Of a stretch of 64,000 nucleotides of DNA, positions 34,545 to 42,990 are shown piece after piece; position 1 is the first letter of the stretch; each line of letters begins with the position of its first letter. Source of the stretch: Coprovicinus avistercoris (GTDB taxonomy: Bacteria; Actinomycetota; Coriobacteriia; Coriobacteriales; Atopobiaceae); the NCBI GenBank assembly GCA_018714895.1, contig DVMQ01000018.1, positions 1 through 64,000 of the forward strand, in the 5' to 3' direction. The position numbers and the translations under genes are program-made. The notes beneath the pieces were generated by a model. That model saw only the letters and a list, made by a program, of their open reading frames with translations, was not told the DNA's origin and made no database searches.

Positions 34545-36098
34545 CTACGCGGTCTCTTCGGTTTCTTGGGCAAATTCACGCATGGCGCGGGCAAAAACAT
34601 CACCATCAGGCACCATGGGGACAAATTCTTCCCCTACATGCTGATCGGTTTCATCGCCTTTTGCTAGAAGGCAGACAAGCCAATCATCCTGCGATTCCTG
34701 CGCCAACTGCGTTACATAACGAATGGCTTCAGTACGGTCGCAAATGACCCGATAATCCTGCCCTTTCGGTGTATTGGCCGCCATTTCGGCACAGATATCC
34801 TCAACACGCTCTCTACCTGGATCTTCTTCGGTGTAAACGAGAAGGTCGGCCCATTTTGCGGCTTCTTCGGGAAGCTCATGACGACGTTCTTGTGCTTTTC
34901 CTCCAGGTGCTCCCAGAACAACCGATATTTTTCTGTTGGGAAATTCCTTGGTTACAGACTCAAAGAAGCGCTGATAGGAAAGCTTATTGTGGGCATAATC
35001 CACCAGACCAATGACGTGGCGCGTGGATGCAGGGGAGATCTCCATTCTGCCTGGGACCCGTGCAAGCGCCAGGCCATCGCAGATGGCATCTAAAGATTCG
35101 CCAATAAGATCGGCGAAGGCAATGGCGATAAGCGCATTTTCAACATTGAAAAGGCCTGCCATACCAAGGGTGATGCGCTCCGTCCAGCGAGGTGTGTGGG
35201 CGACAAAAGAAATGCTTCCAAAAGAAGGAGTTATATCAGAGGCCCAATAATCAGCAGCAACGCCAGCAGAAATAGGGCCATGAGCACTTACGGTAACAAC
35301 CTTCTCACACTGACGGGCAGCAGAAAGAACGCGACCTAAATAATCTGTTCCAAGGTTTATGACAGCAATGCGAGAAAGCGAGAAAATCTTGAGCTTGCTT
35401 TCAAGATAATCCTCAAAGTTGGGGTGCTCTGTTGGAGAAATATGATCACGCCCAATATTGAGCCATCCGCCAATAGCCAGATGAAGGCCGAGTACGCGGT
35501 CGTATTTCAATCCGTGGCTCGAAACCTCCATAACCACAGGGTTATGACCGGACTTTACAGCATTGGCAAGGTGACGCCAAAGGTCGGGTGCTTCAGGCGT
35601 GGTGTTATGGCTCTCTTCACGCTCAATGCCGTCATACGTTTCGATGGAGCCCATGATGGCTGCGCGTGAATAGGGGTCGTTGCCTTCCAGAATCGAGCGC
35701 ACCATGTATGCAACAGTCGACTTACCCTTTGTGCCTGTTACGCCAAGAACATCAAGGTGAAGATCGGGGTGTCCCCAGGCGTCTGCAGAAACAAGCGCCA
35801 TAGCTCGACGAACATCGTTTACGACAAGCGCAGGCATGTCGGGGAGGATGTTGTACAACTCTTGAGCATGAGCTTCATCACAGAGATAAGCGACTGCTCC
35901 TGCCTTTTGAGCGGCAACTAAAAAGCTGGAACGAAACGCAACGCCCTTACAAATAAAGAGGTTGCCAGGGCGAACAACGCGAGAATCGCAGGCAGCGCCT
36001 GCTATGGTGGTGGCCAGCATTTCGTTTGCAGGAGCTTTGACAAGAAGGTTCTCTTCTTCAAGCGTGCTTACGAGCTGGGCTAAAGTAATGGTATTCAT
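34545..36098 (-). CDS. murE: UDP-MurNAc-tripeptide synthetase MurE
   Basis: 517-residue Mur ligase that adds the third amino acid to UDP-MurNAc-L-Ala-D-Glu during peptidoglycan precursor synthesis. Visible are the N-terminal UDP-binding region (ACDSRVVRPGNLFICKG), the ATP-binding GVTGTKGKSTVAYMV, the HNTTPEAPDLWRHL region, and the C-terminal domain. The amino-acid selecting motif, DNPR in meso-diaminopimelate enzymes, reads EDPGR here (near 34812-34830), so meso-DAP is unlikely and lysine or ornithine more likely. The start is ATG 36098, with no close competitor. It diverges from tRNA-Val. Confidence 0.92.
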   Translation of the reverse strand: MNTITLAQLVSTLEEENLLVKAPANEMLATTIAGAACDSRVVRPGNLFICKGVAFRSSFLVAAQKAGAVAYLCDEAHAQELYNILPDMPALVVNDVRRAMALVSADAWGHPDLHLDVLGVTGTKGKSTVAYMVRSILEGNDPYSRAAIMGSIETYDGIEREESHNTTPEAPDLWRHLANAVKSGHNPVVMEVSSHGLKYDRVLGLHLAIGGWLNIGRDHISPTEHPNFEDYLESKLKIFSLSRIAVINLGTDYLGRVLSAARQCEKVVTVSAHGPISAGVAADYWASDITPSFGSISFVAHTPRWTERITLGMAGLFNVENALIAIAFADLIGESLDAICDGLALARVPGRMEISPASTRHVIGLVDYAHNKLSYQRFFESVTKEFPNRKISVVLGAPGGKAQERRHELPEEAAKWADLLVYTEEDPGRERVEDICAEMAANTPKGQDYRVICDRTEAIRYVTQLAQESQDDWLVCLLAKGDETDQHVGEEFVPMVPDGDVFARAMREFAQETEETA

Positions 36099-36144
36099 AG
36101 GATTAAGTATAGGCGACCAAACCGCACTTATGCCTCAAAGTGTT

Positions 36145-36174
36145 TTGACGGGTCCGGTAATCAAAGGTTATACA
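36145..36174 (+). promoter_or_regulatory. Candidate promoter upstream of tRNA-Val
   Basis: TTGACG (36145-36150), an 18-base spacer, then TATACA (36169-36174): a good sigma-70-type match, though about 60 bases upstream of the tRNA 5' end. Confidence 0.4.
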
Positions 36175-36193
36175 AATGATAAAAATATGGGGT

Positions 36194-36222
36194 TTGAGGT
36201 TTGGTGGCAGTCTGTGTTAGAC
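36194..36222 (+). promoter_or_regulatory. Candidate promoter of tRNA-Val
   Basis: TTGAGG (36194-36199), a 17-base spacer, then TTAGAC (36217-36222), placing a start near 36230, seven bases before the tRNA. Confidence 0.45.
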
Positions 36223-36236
36223 TACCAATTCGTATT

Positions 36237-36312
36237 GGGCGATTGGCGCAGTGGCTAGCGCAGGTGCTTTACACGCACAAGGTCGGGGGTTCGAATCCCT
36301 CATCGCCCACCA
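36237..36312 (+). tRNA. tRNA-Val (anticodon TAC)
   Basis: 76 nucleotides with encoded CCA. The acceptor stem GGGCGAT pairs with ATCGCCC, the D stem is GCGC/GCGC, the anticodon loop TTTACAC gives TAC, and the T arm is GGGGGTTCGAATCCCTC. It reads GUA and probably other valine codons. Confidence 0.97.
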
Positions 36313-36321
36313 GGGAATTTC

Positions 36322-36356
36322 AAAGCCCGGCCGGTTCTGCCGGTCGGGCTTTTTTG
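36322..36356 (+). terminator. Terminator after tRNA-Val
   Basis: AAAGCCCGGCCGG (36322-36334) pairs with CCGGTCGGGCTTT (36340-36352, one G-U pair) and is followed by TTT. It separates the tRNA from murI. Confidence 0.9.
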
Positions 36357-36394
36357 CCGCGAAACATCGCGGTGGGCTGCGAGGAGGGAACGTC

Positions 36395-37309
36395 ATGTCA
36401 AGCAGCAAGCCCATCGGCGTGTTTGATTCGGGCCTTGGTGGCCTTACGGTGGCGCGTGCTATTTCTGCAGAATTGCCCTTAGAACCCATCTTTTATGTAG
36501 GAGACACAAAGCGTTGTCCCTATGGTCCTCGTAAACAAGAAGAAGTGTGTCAGTTTGCCTTTGAGGTGGGCACCTGGCTTGCAGCGCGCGATGTGAAGCT
36601 GCTCGTAATTGCGTGTAACACGGCAACGGCTGCGGCTCTTCCCATGTTGCAAAAAACACTTCCAATGCCTGTTATAGGCGTTATTGCCCCTGGTGCCCGA
36701 GCGGCTGTACAGGCTACACGTTCAAGGCGTGTGGGTGTATTGGCCACAGAAGGCACGGTTGCATCGGGCTCATATGAACGTGCTATTCATGCTATGGATG
36801 CTGGCGTTACAGTTGTGCAGCAGGCTACCCCGCGTTTTGTGCAAATAGTTGAACATGAGCTTGCTTCAGGAAACCATTTGCATGAAGACTGGATGCGCAA
36901 TAAAGAAATCTTTGATACCGAGGCTATACGCGAAGTTGTTGCAGAAGATGTTGCAATTCTGCGCAATCACAAGATAGATACGGTTGTTTTAGGCTGCACC
37001 CATTTCCCCTTGTTAGCCCCAGAGATTCGCGCGGCCCTTGGGGATGGTGTGCGTGTAGTAAGTTCTGCAGAAGAGACTGCCTCTGAAGTGCGACAAATTC
37101 TTGAGCGCAGGGACGAACTTGCAGCATCAGACGAGAGCAGCAGAGGTGCTGCTGGCGAGCCGATGTATCGATTTGCTACAACCTCGGATGATATTACGGC
37201 GTTTGCTGTTGCGGGGCGTTTTATTTTTGGACATGCGCTTGATTCTATTGAGCATATAGATCTTGCCACGCTGAGTGAGCTGGCGCCTAAAATAACTGAT
37301 CTCGCTTAA
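36395..37309 (+). CDS. murI: Glutamate racemase
   Basis: 304 residues. It makes D-glutamate for peptidoglycan by cofactor-independent racemisation. PIGVFDSGLGGLTVARAI at the N-terminus, the first catalytic cysteine in VIACNTATAAA (about residue 72) and the second in VLGCTHFPLL (about 205) are all present. It has about 40 residues beyond the usual length in the Ser/Glu-rich C-terminal portion (RRDELAASDESS). ATG 36395 follows GAGGAGGG; the reading frame extends upstream through the tRNA but that part is not coding. It leads the murI-rph-rdgB set found in many actinobacteria. Confidence 0.96.
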   Translation: MSSSKPIGVFDSGLGGLTVARAISAELPLEPIFYVGDTKRCPYGPRKQEEVCQFAFEVGTWLAARDVKLLVIACNTATAAALPMLQKTLPMPVIGVIAPGARAAVQATRSRRVGVLATEGTVASGSYERAIHAMDAGVTVVQQATPRFVQIVEHELASGNHLHEDWMRNKEIFDTEAIREVVAEDVAILRNHKIDTVVLGCTHFPLLAPEIRAALGDGVRVVSSAEETASEVRQILERRDELAASDESSRGAAGEPMYRFATTSDDITAFAVAGRFIFGHALDSIEHIDLATLSELAPKITDLA

Positions 37310-37335
37310 CTGTGCACCAAAGAAAGGAGGCTCGC

Positions 37336-38073
37336 ATGGCTGATAGCTGTGCGCGAGAGCGTCGAGATGGGCGTGCAGAAAATGAAATGCGGCCGGTTAC
37401 GCTTACACGCAACGTCATGAAAAATGCGTTGGGTTCCTGCTTGGCTGAATTTGGTGATACGCGCGTATTGTGTGCCGCAACGATCGAGGAAGATGTTCCT
37501 CGGTGGCGCAAAGGCGCCCATGCGGGATGGGTTACGGCGGAATATGCCATGCTTCCTGCTTCTACCTCACGGAGAACCAAGCGCGAAACGCCTGCGAGGA
37601 AAGGCCGCTCAATGGAGATTGAGCGTCTTATTGGCCGAAGCTTACGAACTGTAGTAAATCTTCGGGCACTTGATGAGATTACAGTTACGGTTGATTGCGA
37701 TGTCATACAAGCAGACGGTGGCACACGCACTGCCTCAATTACCGGTGCTTGGGTTGCACTGCACGACGCGCTCCTTGCCTGGGTGCAAGCTGGCCGTATT
37801 GCTCGTCTGCCTTTAACAGGCCAGGTAGCAGCTATTTCTATGGGCATGGTGGACGGTCGACTCTTGCTTGACCTCGATTATCCAGAAGATTCGCAGGCTG
37901 AAGTAGACATGAATCTTGTGGGCACTGATGATGGGCGCATTGTTGAAATTCAAGGTACGGGAGAGCGTACGCCTTTTGATAGAGAGCGTCTTAATGCGCT
38001 TCTCGATATGGGGCAGGATGCAATCGCGCGCCTTGTTGCTTTACAGAACGAAGTTACGGGCTTTCGGGCTTAA
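37336..38073 (+). CDS. rph: Ribonuclease PH
   Basis: 245-residue phosphorolytic 3'-5' exoribonuclease that trims tRNA 3' ends. The family run includes RPVTLTRNVMKNALGS, DTRVLCAATIEEDVPRW, GWVTAEYAMLPAST, RKGRSMEIERLIGRSLR and the phosphate-site region DCDVIQADGGTRTASITGAW. ATG 37336 follows AAAGGAGG. It lies 26 bases after murI and 17 before the chosen rdgB start, so one operon is likely. Confidence 0.97.
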   Translation: MADSCARERRDGRAENEMRPVTLTRNVMKNALGSCLAEFGDTRVLCAATIEEDVPRWRKGAHAGWVTAEYAMLPASTSRRTKRETPARKGRSMEIERLIGRSLRTVVNLRALDEITVTVDCDVIQADGGTRTASITGAWVALHDALLAWVQAGRIARLPLTGQVAAISMGMVDGRLLLDLDYPEDSQAEVDMNLVGTDDGRIVEIQGTGERTPFDRERLNALLDMGQDAIARLVALQNEVTGFRA

Positions 38074-38090
38074 TGGGATGGAGTGAGACT

Positions 38091-38729
38091 ATGGCACATA
38101 TCGATAAGGCGGAACTTGACCCGCAGAAAACTGTGGTTGTAGCTACTGGCAATGCTCATAAGGTCACAGAAATTGAGGCTATTCTTGCTCCGGTTCTTTC
38201 GGATGTGAGATTTGTTGCCTTGGGAGAGCTAGGAGATTTTCCTGATCCTGTGGAAGATGGTGACACTTTTGTGGCAAATGCGCTGATTAAGGCACGTGCC
38301 GCCCTCGAAGAGACGGGCCTTGCGGCGGTTGCTGACGACTCTGGTCTTGTGGTTGATGCTTTGGATGGTGAGCCGGGCATCATGAGTGCTCGTTGGGCGG
38401 GTGTTCATGGAGATGACGCGCGCAATAATGAGAAGCTTATGCGCCTTATGGCAGAAGTGCCTGAGGAGAAGCGCACTGCTCGTTTCCATTCCAGCGTGGT
38501 GCTGGTATGGCCAGATGGCAGCTATCTAACGGGTGAAGGCAACTGTGAGGGGCGCATTGGCTTTGAGCCGAAGGGAACTCATGGTTTTGGCTATGATCCC
38601 TTGTTCTTACCCGATGACACACCAGGTCGTACCATGGCCGAGCTCACCCCTGAGGAGAAAAACGCTATCTCTCACCGATTCCATGCGCTGCAAGAGCTTT
38701 CCAAGCGCATTGTGGAGACGCGTGGTTAA
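38091..38729 (+). CDS. rdgB: XTP/dITP diphosphatase (RdgB/HAM1)
   Basis: 212 residues. It removes non-canonical purine nucleotides (XTP, dITP) from the pool. The N-terminal VVATGNAHKVTEIEAIL, LAAVADDSGLVVDALDGEPG with the metal ligand, SARWAG, and the C-terminal FGYDPLF and ISHRFHAL are family marks. I prefer ATG 38091, placed after GGATGGAGTGAG, over ATG 38073, which overlaps the rph stop. The length is close to the usual size. Confidence 0.95.
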   Translation: MAHIDKAELDPQKTVVVATGNAHKVTEIEAILAPVLSDVRFVALGELGDFPDPVEDGDTFVANALIKARAALEETGLAAVADDSGLVVDALDGEPGIMSARWAGVHGDDARNNEKLMRLMAEVPEEKRTARFHSSVVLVWPDGSYLTGEGNCEGRIGFEPKGTHGFGYDPLFLPDDTPGRTMAELTPEEKNAISHRFHALQELSKRIVETRG

Positions 38730-38756
38730 TTAGTTCCCTAGGTGAAAGGACATGCC

Positions 38757-39482
38757 GTGAAGGTTATCCATGCTAAGGATTACAACGATATGAGCCGTAA
38801 GGCTGCAAACATCATCTCGGCTCAGGTGATTCTTAAGCCTAACTCTGTTCTCGGCCTTGCAACAGGAACCACTCCTATTGGTGCCTACCATCAGTTGATT
38901 GACTGGTTCAAGAAGGGCGACATCGACTTTTCACAGGTGAGCACCTACAACCTTGATGAATATCGCGGCCTCTCTCATGACGATCCTCAGAGCTATCATC
39001 ATTTCATGCGTGAGAACTTCTTTGATCACATCAACATTGATGTAGCCAATACCCATGTTCCTGACGGATCAAATCCCAATGCAGAGGAAGCATGCTCAGA
39101 ATACGATAAGATCGTGGCTGCCGCAGGCTATCCCGATCTGCAACTTCTTGGCATCGGCAATAACGGTCACATTGGCTTTAATGAGCCGGACGACCATTTT
39201 TCCAAAGGCACGCATTGCGTCAATTTAACTGAGTCAACCATTCAGGCTAATAGCCGTTTGTTTGACCGTATTGAGGATGTGCCACGACAGGCTTACACCA
39301 TGGGCGTTCAGACCATTATGTATGCGCGTATGATTCTTGTTATTGCCAGTGGTGCAGCCAAAGCTCAGGCCGTGCATGACATGTGTGTTGGTCCTGTTAC
39401 GCCAAGCTGTCCTGCTTCCATTTTGCAGCTGCATACCAACTGTGTAGTGGTAGCAGATGAGGAAGCCCTCGCACTTCTGTAA
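38757..39482 (+). CDS. nagB: Glucosamine-6-phosphate deaminase
   Basis: 241 residues. NagB converts glucosamine 6-phosphate to fructose 6-phosphate and ammonia, feeding amino sugars into glycolysis. VLGLATGTTPIGAYHQL is the phosphate loop. STYNLDEYRGL carries the catalytic Asp, and LLGIGNNGHIGFNEP the catalytic His. GTG 38757, six to seven bases after AAAGGA, gives the family's N-terminus (MKVIHAKDY). It follows rdgB by 27 bases and ends at a strong terminator. No nagA is in the window. Confidence 0.96.
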   Translation: MKVIHAKDYNDMSRKAANIISAQVILKPNSVLGLATGTTPIGAYHQLIDWFKKGDIDFSQVSTYNLDEYRGLSHDDPQSYHHFMRENFFDHINIDVANTHVPDGSNPNAEEACSEYDKIVAAAGYPDLQLLGIGNNGHIGFNEPDDHFSKGTHCVNLTESTIQANSRLFDRIEDVPRQAYTMGVQTIMYARMILVIASGAAKAQAVHDMCVGPVTPSCPASILQLHTNCVVVADEEALALL

Positions 39483-39488
39483 ACGTAA

Positions 39489-39525
39489 AATGCCCACCGA
39501 TTTCTCGGTGGGCATTCCTTTTTTT
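39489..39525 (+). terminator. Terminator of the murI-nagB operon
   Basis: AATGCCCACCGA (39489-39500) pairs with TCGGTGGGCATT (39505-39516), followed by CCTTTTTTT. Confidence 0.92.
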
Positions 39526-39541
39526 ATAAGAACAGTTCTTA

Positions 39542-40288
39542 TTAGAACGGCTCTTTTGTTGAGCGATGTAGGCGAATTTCGTCTATCACACCGTCGGTAC
39601 GATGGGTGACAAAGAACTCAAGTGCATCAGCAATATCATCGGGCACAATCATGGGTACGCCTGCGAGATCGGGACGTGCCTCGGCAATCATGTCGGTAAG
39701 AACGCCGCCGGGCGAAATAACATGCACGCGAATGCCCTCTTCGTAAACCTCACGGGCAAGCGATTGACTCATGCCAAGCAGTGCATGCTTACTTGCTGCA
39801 TAGGCAGATTGCTGAGCATATCCAACGTGGGCAACCGTCGAGCAGATATTGATAATTTCGGCGGCTTTGGACTTGCGCAGCAGGGGCAAAAACTCGCGAC
39901 ACAAAAGATACGGTGCACGGATATTGGTGCTAAGGATGGCGTCAAGCTCCTCCGTTGTTGTTTCTTCGAGCGTTTTGCTCACCAATACGCCTGCGTTGTT
40001 AACCAGAATATCGAGATGTCCGAAATCCTTCTCAACAGTTTTTACCAGGTCGGTAATAGCATCTGCGTCCGTAATATCGCACGCCATAATATGAGCTTTA
40101 CCGGGGGTAACATCGTCTGTTGCAGAAAGTTGAGCGATGCTGTTGGCAGTTTGCTCTAATTTTGCAGCGGTTCTGCCAACCAAAATGACATCAGCTCCAA
40201 GCTGAGCCAAACGCAATGCAAGGGCCTGACCAATGCCACTTCCAGAACCGGTGACAAGGGCGAGTTCTCCTGCAATACTGTTTTTCAT
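39542..40288 (-). CDS. Short-chain dehydrogenase/reductase
   Basis: 248 residues with the classical SDR pattern: the nucleotide motif TGSGSGIGQALA (about residues 13-24), VNNAGV, the catalytic Ser in NICSTVAH and the YAASK pair (about 157-161), and SPGGVLTDMI after it. The cofactor is NAD(P)H, and an Arg after the second beta strand (VGRTAAK) favours NADPH. The substrate cannot be told. GGAGG lies before ATG 40288. It follows the Xaa-Pro peptidase gene by 75 bases in the same direction. Confidence 0.9.
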   Translation of the reverse strand: MKNSIAGELALVTGSGSGIGQALALRLAQLGADVILVGRTAAKLEQTANSIAQLSATDDVTPGKAHIMACDITDADAITDLVKTVEKDFGHLDILVNNAGVLVSKTLEETTTEELDAILSTNIRAPYLLCREFLPLLRKSKAAEIINICSTVAHVGYAQQSAYAASKHALLGMSQSLAREVYEEGIRVHVISPGGVLTDMIAEARPDLAGVPMIVPDDIADALEFFVTHRTDGVIDEIRLHRSTKEPF

Positions 40289-40362
40289 ACTGCCTCCGCT
40301 CTTTTCGATCTACCCAGCCTGTTCCTTATACCCGGAGCGATAGAAACTACACCATGAAATTG

Positions 40363-41454
40363 CTACCGTACGATGGTGAGTTCTTTTGGATAAGAGTTGA
40401 TAATCTCGCAGCCATCGTCTGTAACAATAACAAGATCCTCAATGCGTACACCGATGGATCCTTCAAGATAAATGCCTGGTTCAATGGAGAAAATCTGGCC
40501 CGGCTGTACCGGCTCATTGTGTGAAGCTGACACGTCGCCCGGTTCGTGTTCCTTGAGTCCAATTTGATGGCCAAGACGATGAGTAAAGTTAGGGCCCCAG
40601 CCAGCGTCTTCGATGACGGAACGTGCGGCATGATCTATTTCGGCAAACGTGACACCAGGGGCAATGATGCGTTCAGCAGCTTCGTTGGCTGCACGAACTG
40701 TTTCGTAGACGCGGCGGGAGAGCTCGTCAGGTTCTTTTCCTTCTTTGCCGGCAAACCAGAAAGTTCGAGTCATGTCTGAGCAATAGGCATCGAGTTTGCA
40801 TCCCACATCAAACAAAGCCATTTCTCCAGCAACCAGTTGCGTATCATCCGGCTCATGATGCGGATCTGCGGCATTTGCGCCGAAACTCACAATAGGGGAG
40901 AACGAAAAACCATCTGCACCAAGACGACGATATTCTCCAAGAAGGCCTTCGGCAATTTCTCTTTCCGTTACGCCTTCATGGAGCTGAGAAGCAAGCCAAT
41001 CCATGGCTTGATCATTGATCTGAGACGCGCGTCGCATAGCTTCACATTCGCTGGCATCTTTGATTGAACGTGCTGCATCTACTGCAGGAGATCCCAAGCG
41101 GTAGCTCTGGGCTGCACCCGAATCCATAAGCGGCAAGAGCCAACCAGCATTGAGCGTTCTATCAATGCCGAGAGGAGCGGTGTGGTCGCATGCCTCCGCA
41201 ACAAGAGCTATAGGGTTGTCAGTGTCCGTGAAGGTAATGACCTTCTCACAGAAGCTGGAGGCATCCGGAAAGAGTTGGTTGCAGAACATGATGGGTTCAG
41301 ATTTTTGGGAAAGATAGAGGCCAAAAAACCGCTCATATGGCTCGGTGTAGTATCCCGTAAGCCAAAAGATGGCAAGCGGATCGTTTATAAGCATTTGTGA
41401 CAAGCCGAGCTTGTCGAGATTGTCTAAAACATGCGTAACCCGTGCTTGATGCAT
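40363..41454 (-). CDS. M24-family Xaa-Pro dipeptidase/aminopeptidase
   Basis: 363 residues: a creatinase-like N-terminal domain (about 1-130) and a pita-bread metallopeptidase domain. Metal ligands are visible in FDVGCKLDAYCSDMTRTFW (two Asp), HRLGHQIGLKEHEPG (His), FSIEPGIYL (Glu) and GVRIEDLVIV (Glu). The enzyme removes N-terminal residues before proline from peptides in the cytosol. CAAGGAGG precedes ATG 41454. It may share a transcript with the SDR downstream. Dipeptidase versus aminopeptidase specificity is undecided. Confidence 0.94.
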   Translation of the reverse strand: MHQARVTHVLDNLDKLGLSQMLINDPLAIFWLTGYYTEPYERFFGLYLSQKSEPIMFCNQLFPDASSFCEKVITFTDTDNPIALVAEACDHTAPLGIDRTLNAGWLLPLMDSGAAQSYRLGSPAVDAARSIKDASECEAMRRASQINDQAMDWLASQLHEGVTEREIAEGLLGEYRRLGADGFSFSPIVSFGANAADPHHEPDDTQLVAGEMALFDVGCKLDAYCSDMTRTFWFAGKEGKEPDELSRRVYETVRAANEAAERIIAPGVTFAEIDHAARSVIEDAGWGPNFTHRLGHQIGLKEHEPGDVSASHNEPVQPGQIFSIEPGIYLEGSIGVRIEDLVIVTDDGCEIINSYPKELTIVR

Positions 41455-41681
41455 GGTTCCTCCTTGTGGCCTTTCATCTTCCGTTTGAGGAGATATGGCT
41501 CAGTGTAGATTCTTTTCAGTTGGGAGTGTACAACGGGATGGACGGTGTTCGTGATATTGGCGTGGGGAATCTCAAAATCCGTTGAGACGTGGCAAACAAC
41601 TTTGTAAGATGCTTGTTTGGCTAACTATGACCTTTCCATCGGCGTATAGGTGACTTTGCCGGTGGTATTTGGAGGGTAGTA

Positions 41682-41978
41682 ATGGAAAATGAGATGCCGC
41701 CCGTTAACCGGGTAGACCAAATCCGTGACGAGCTCCTTACTCTTCAAGGACATCGTATTAAAGTGCGGGCTAACATGGGCCGCAGTCGTATTGTTGAGCG
41801 TTCTGGCACCCTTTTACATGCACATCCGTCGCTTTTTGTTGTTGAGGTAGAGGAGCGTCGTGGTCGTACTGCTCGCCAGTCTTACCAATATGTTGATGTG
41901 CTTACCGGTACGGTAGAACTGTTTAATTATGAAACGGGCGAGCGCTTGTTTGATTTCGAGATTCAGCCTCAGGAGTAA
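41682..41978 (+). CDS. veg: Veg-family protein
   Basis: 98 residues of the Veg/DUF1021 family. The core runs LLTLQGHRIKVRANMGRSRIVERSGTLL, then HPSLFVVEVEE, then SYQYVDVLTGTVEL, matching B. subtilis Veg, a small abundant protein linked to biofilm control and to growth out of spores in that species. The function here is unknown, since this bacterium is not expected to sporulate. GGAGGG precedes ATG 41682. ispE starts two bases after its stop. The same veg-ispE neighbourhood is known from Bacillus, so the linkage crosses phyla. Confidence 0.9.
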   Translation: MENEMPPVNRVDQIRDELLTLQGHRIKVRANMGRSRIVERSGTLLHAHPSLFVVEVEERRGRTARQSYQYVDVLTGTVELFNYETGERLFDFEIQPQE

Positions 41979-41980
41979 GC

Positions 41981-42889
41981 ATGGCTTCGGCGTTGTCATA
42001 TGCTGCTTCTGATGGTTGGCTTGCATTTGAGGCGCCTGCAAAAATCAATCTGTATCTTGGTGTTTATACAGAAAAAGATGAACGTGGATACCACCGCGTT
42101 GATTCAGTAATGACCGCGGTGGATATATCCGACAAAGTGTTTGTTCGGCCTGCAAAAGACCTGTCAGTGAGCTGCGATCCCTCGGCACATGTACCACAGG
42201 AGAAAAATACTTGCTGGAAAGCAGCGCAGGCATTTGCAAGCATGTTTTCCTATGACGCATCCGTAGAAATTCATATTGAAAAGCACATTCCATCCCAAGC
42301 TGGATTAGGCGGTGCTTCTGCGGATGCAGCTGCCGTATTGTGTGCTCTTTGCGAGCTATCGGGAATTGATACTGCAGATGTGCGTGTGAGCGAGGTAGCG
42401 CGTCAGGTAGGGGCAGACGTACCGTTTTTCCTATCTGGAAAGCCCTGTTATTTTGCTGGAGCGGGCGATGTGCTGGCGGAGGAGTTTGCTGCGCTCGATG
42501 CTCTTCCCGTGGTGCTTGTGCGTCCGCCTGGACACGGTGTTTCCACGCCGGCCGCTTATGCAGACTTTGATCGCTGTCCTGTTGAAGCTGGTTCGCTCGA
42601 TAAGATGCTGAGTGCATTGCGTGCAGGTGACACCGATAAGATGGTGTGCGCAGTAACAAACAATCTTGGTCCTGTGGCATGTCGCCTACATGAAGGGTGT
42701 GCTCAAGTCTTGAAGTGGTTGAGCAACCAGGACCACGCACTTGTTGCACAGGTGAGCGGTTCAGGCAGCTGTGTTTTTGCTCTCTGCGACAATTCAGATA
42801 ATGCAACGCGTATTGCGCAGGCAGCCCAAATATATGGCTGGTGGTCGTGTGCAACGAAAGTACGCGATCATGGCATTTGTTGCATCTAG
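41981..42889 (+). CDS. ispE: 4-diphosphocytidyl-2-C-methyl-D-erythritol kinase
   Basis: 302-residue GHMP kinase of the MEP isoprenoid pathway, phosphorylating CDP-methylerythritol. APAKINLYLGV at the N-terminus, the ATP-binding PSQAGLGGASADAAAVL (about residues 105-121), GADVPFFLSGKPCYFAGAGD and the C-terminal VSGSGSCVFAL are diagnostic. CAGGAG within the end of veg precedes ATG 41981. The presence of the MEP route fits an anaerobic actinobacterium. Confidence 0.96.
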   Translation: MASALSYAASDGWLAFEAPAKINLYLGVYTEKDERGYHRVDSVMTAVDISDKVFVRPAKDLSVSCDPSAHVPQEKNTCWKAAQAFASMFSYDASVEIHIEKHIPSQAGLGGASADAAAVLCALCELSGIDTADVRVSEVARQVGADVPFFLSGKPCYFAGAGDVLAEEFAALDALPVVLVRPPGHGVSTPAAYADFDRCPVEAGSLDKMLSALRAGDTDKMVCAVTNNLGPVACRLHEGCAQVLKWLSNQDHALVAQVSGSGSCVFALCDNSDNATRIAQAAQIYGWWSCATKVRDHGICCI

Positions 42890-42990
42890 CTGAGAACTCC
42901 TCCGGCTAACGGTTCATAGAGCGGATAAATTTCAACTGGTTTTCAGATGAAGTACAATTACTCAGTCCACTCTTTGTACAAAGGAGAGCC

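Noticed and set aside
36251..36394. N-terminal extension of glutamate racemase through the tRNA gene
   Set aside because: The frame is open by chance across tRNA-Val and its terminator. The family N-terminus and a strong ribosome site are at ATG 36395.
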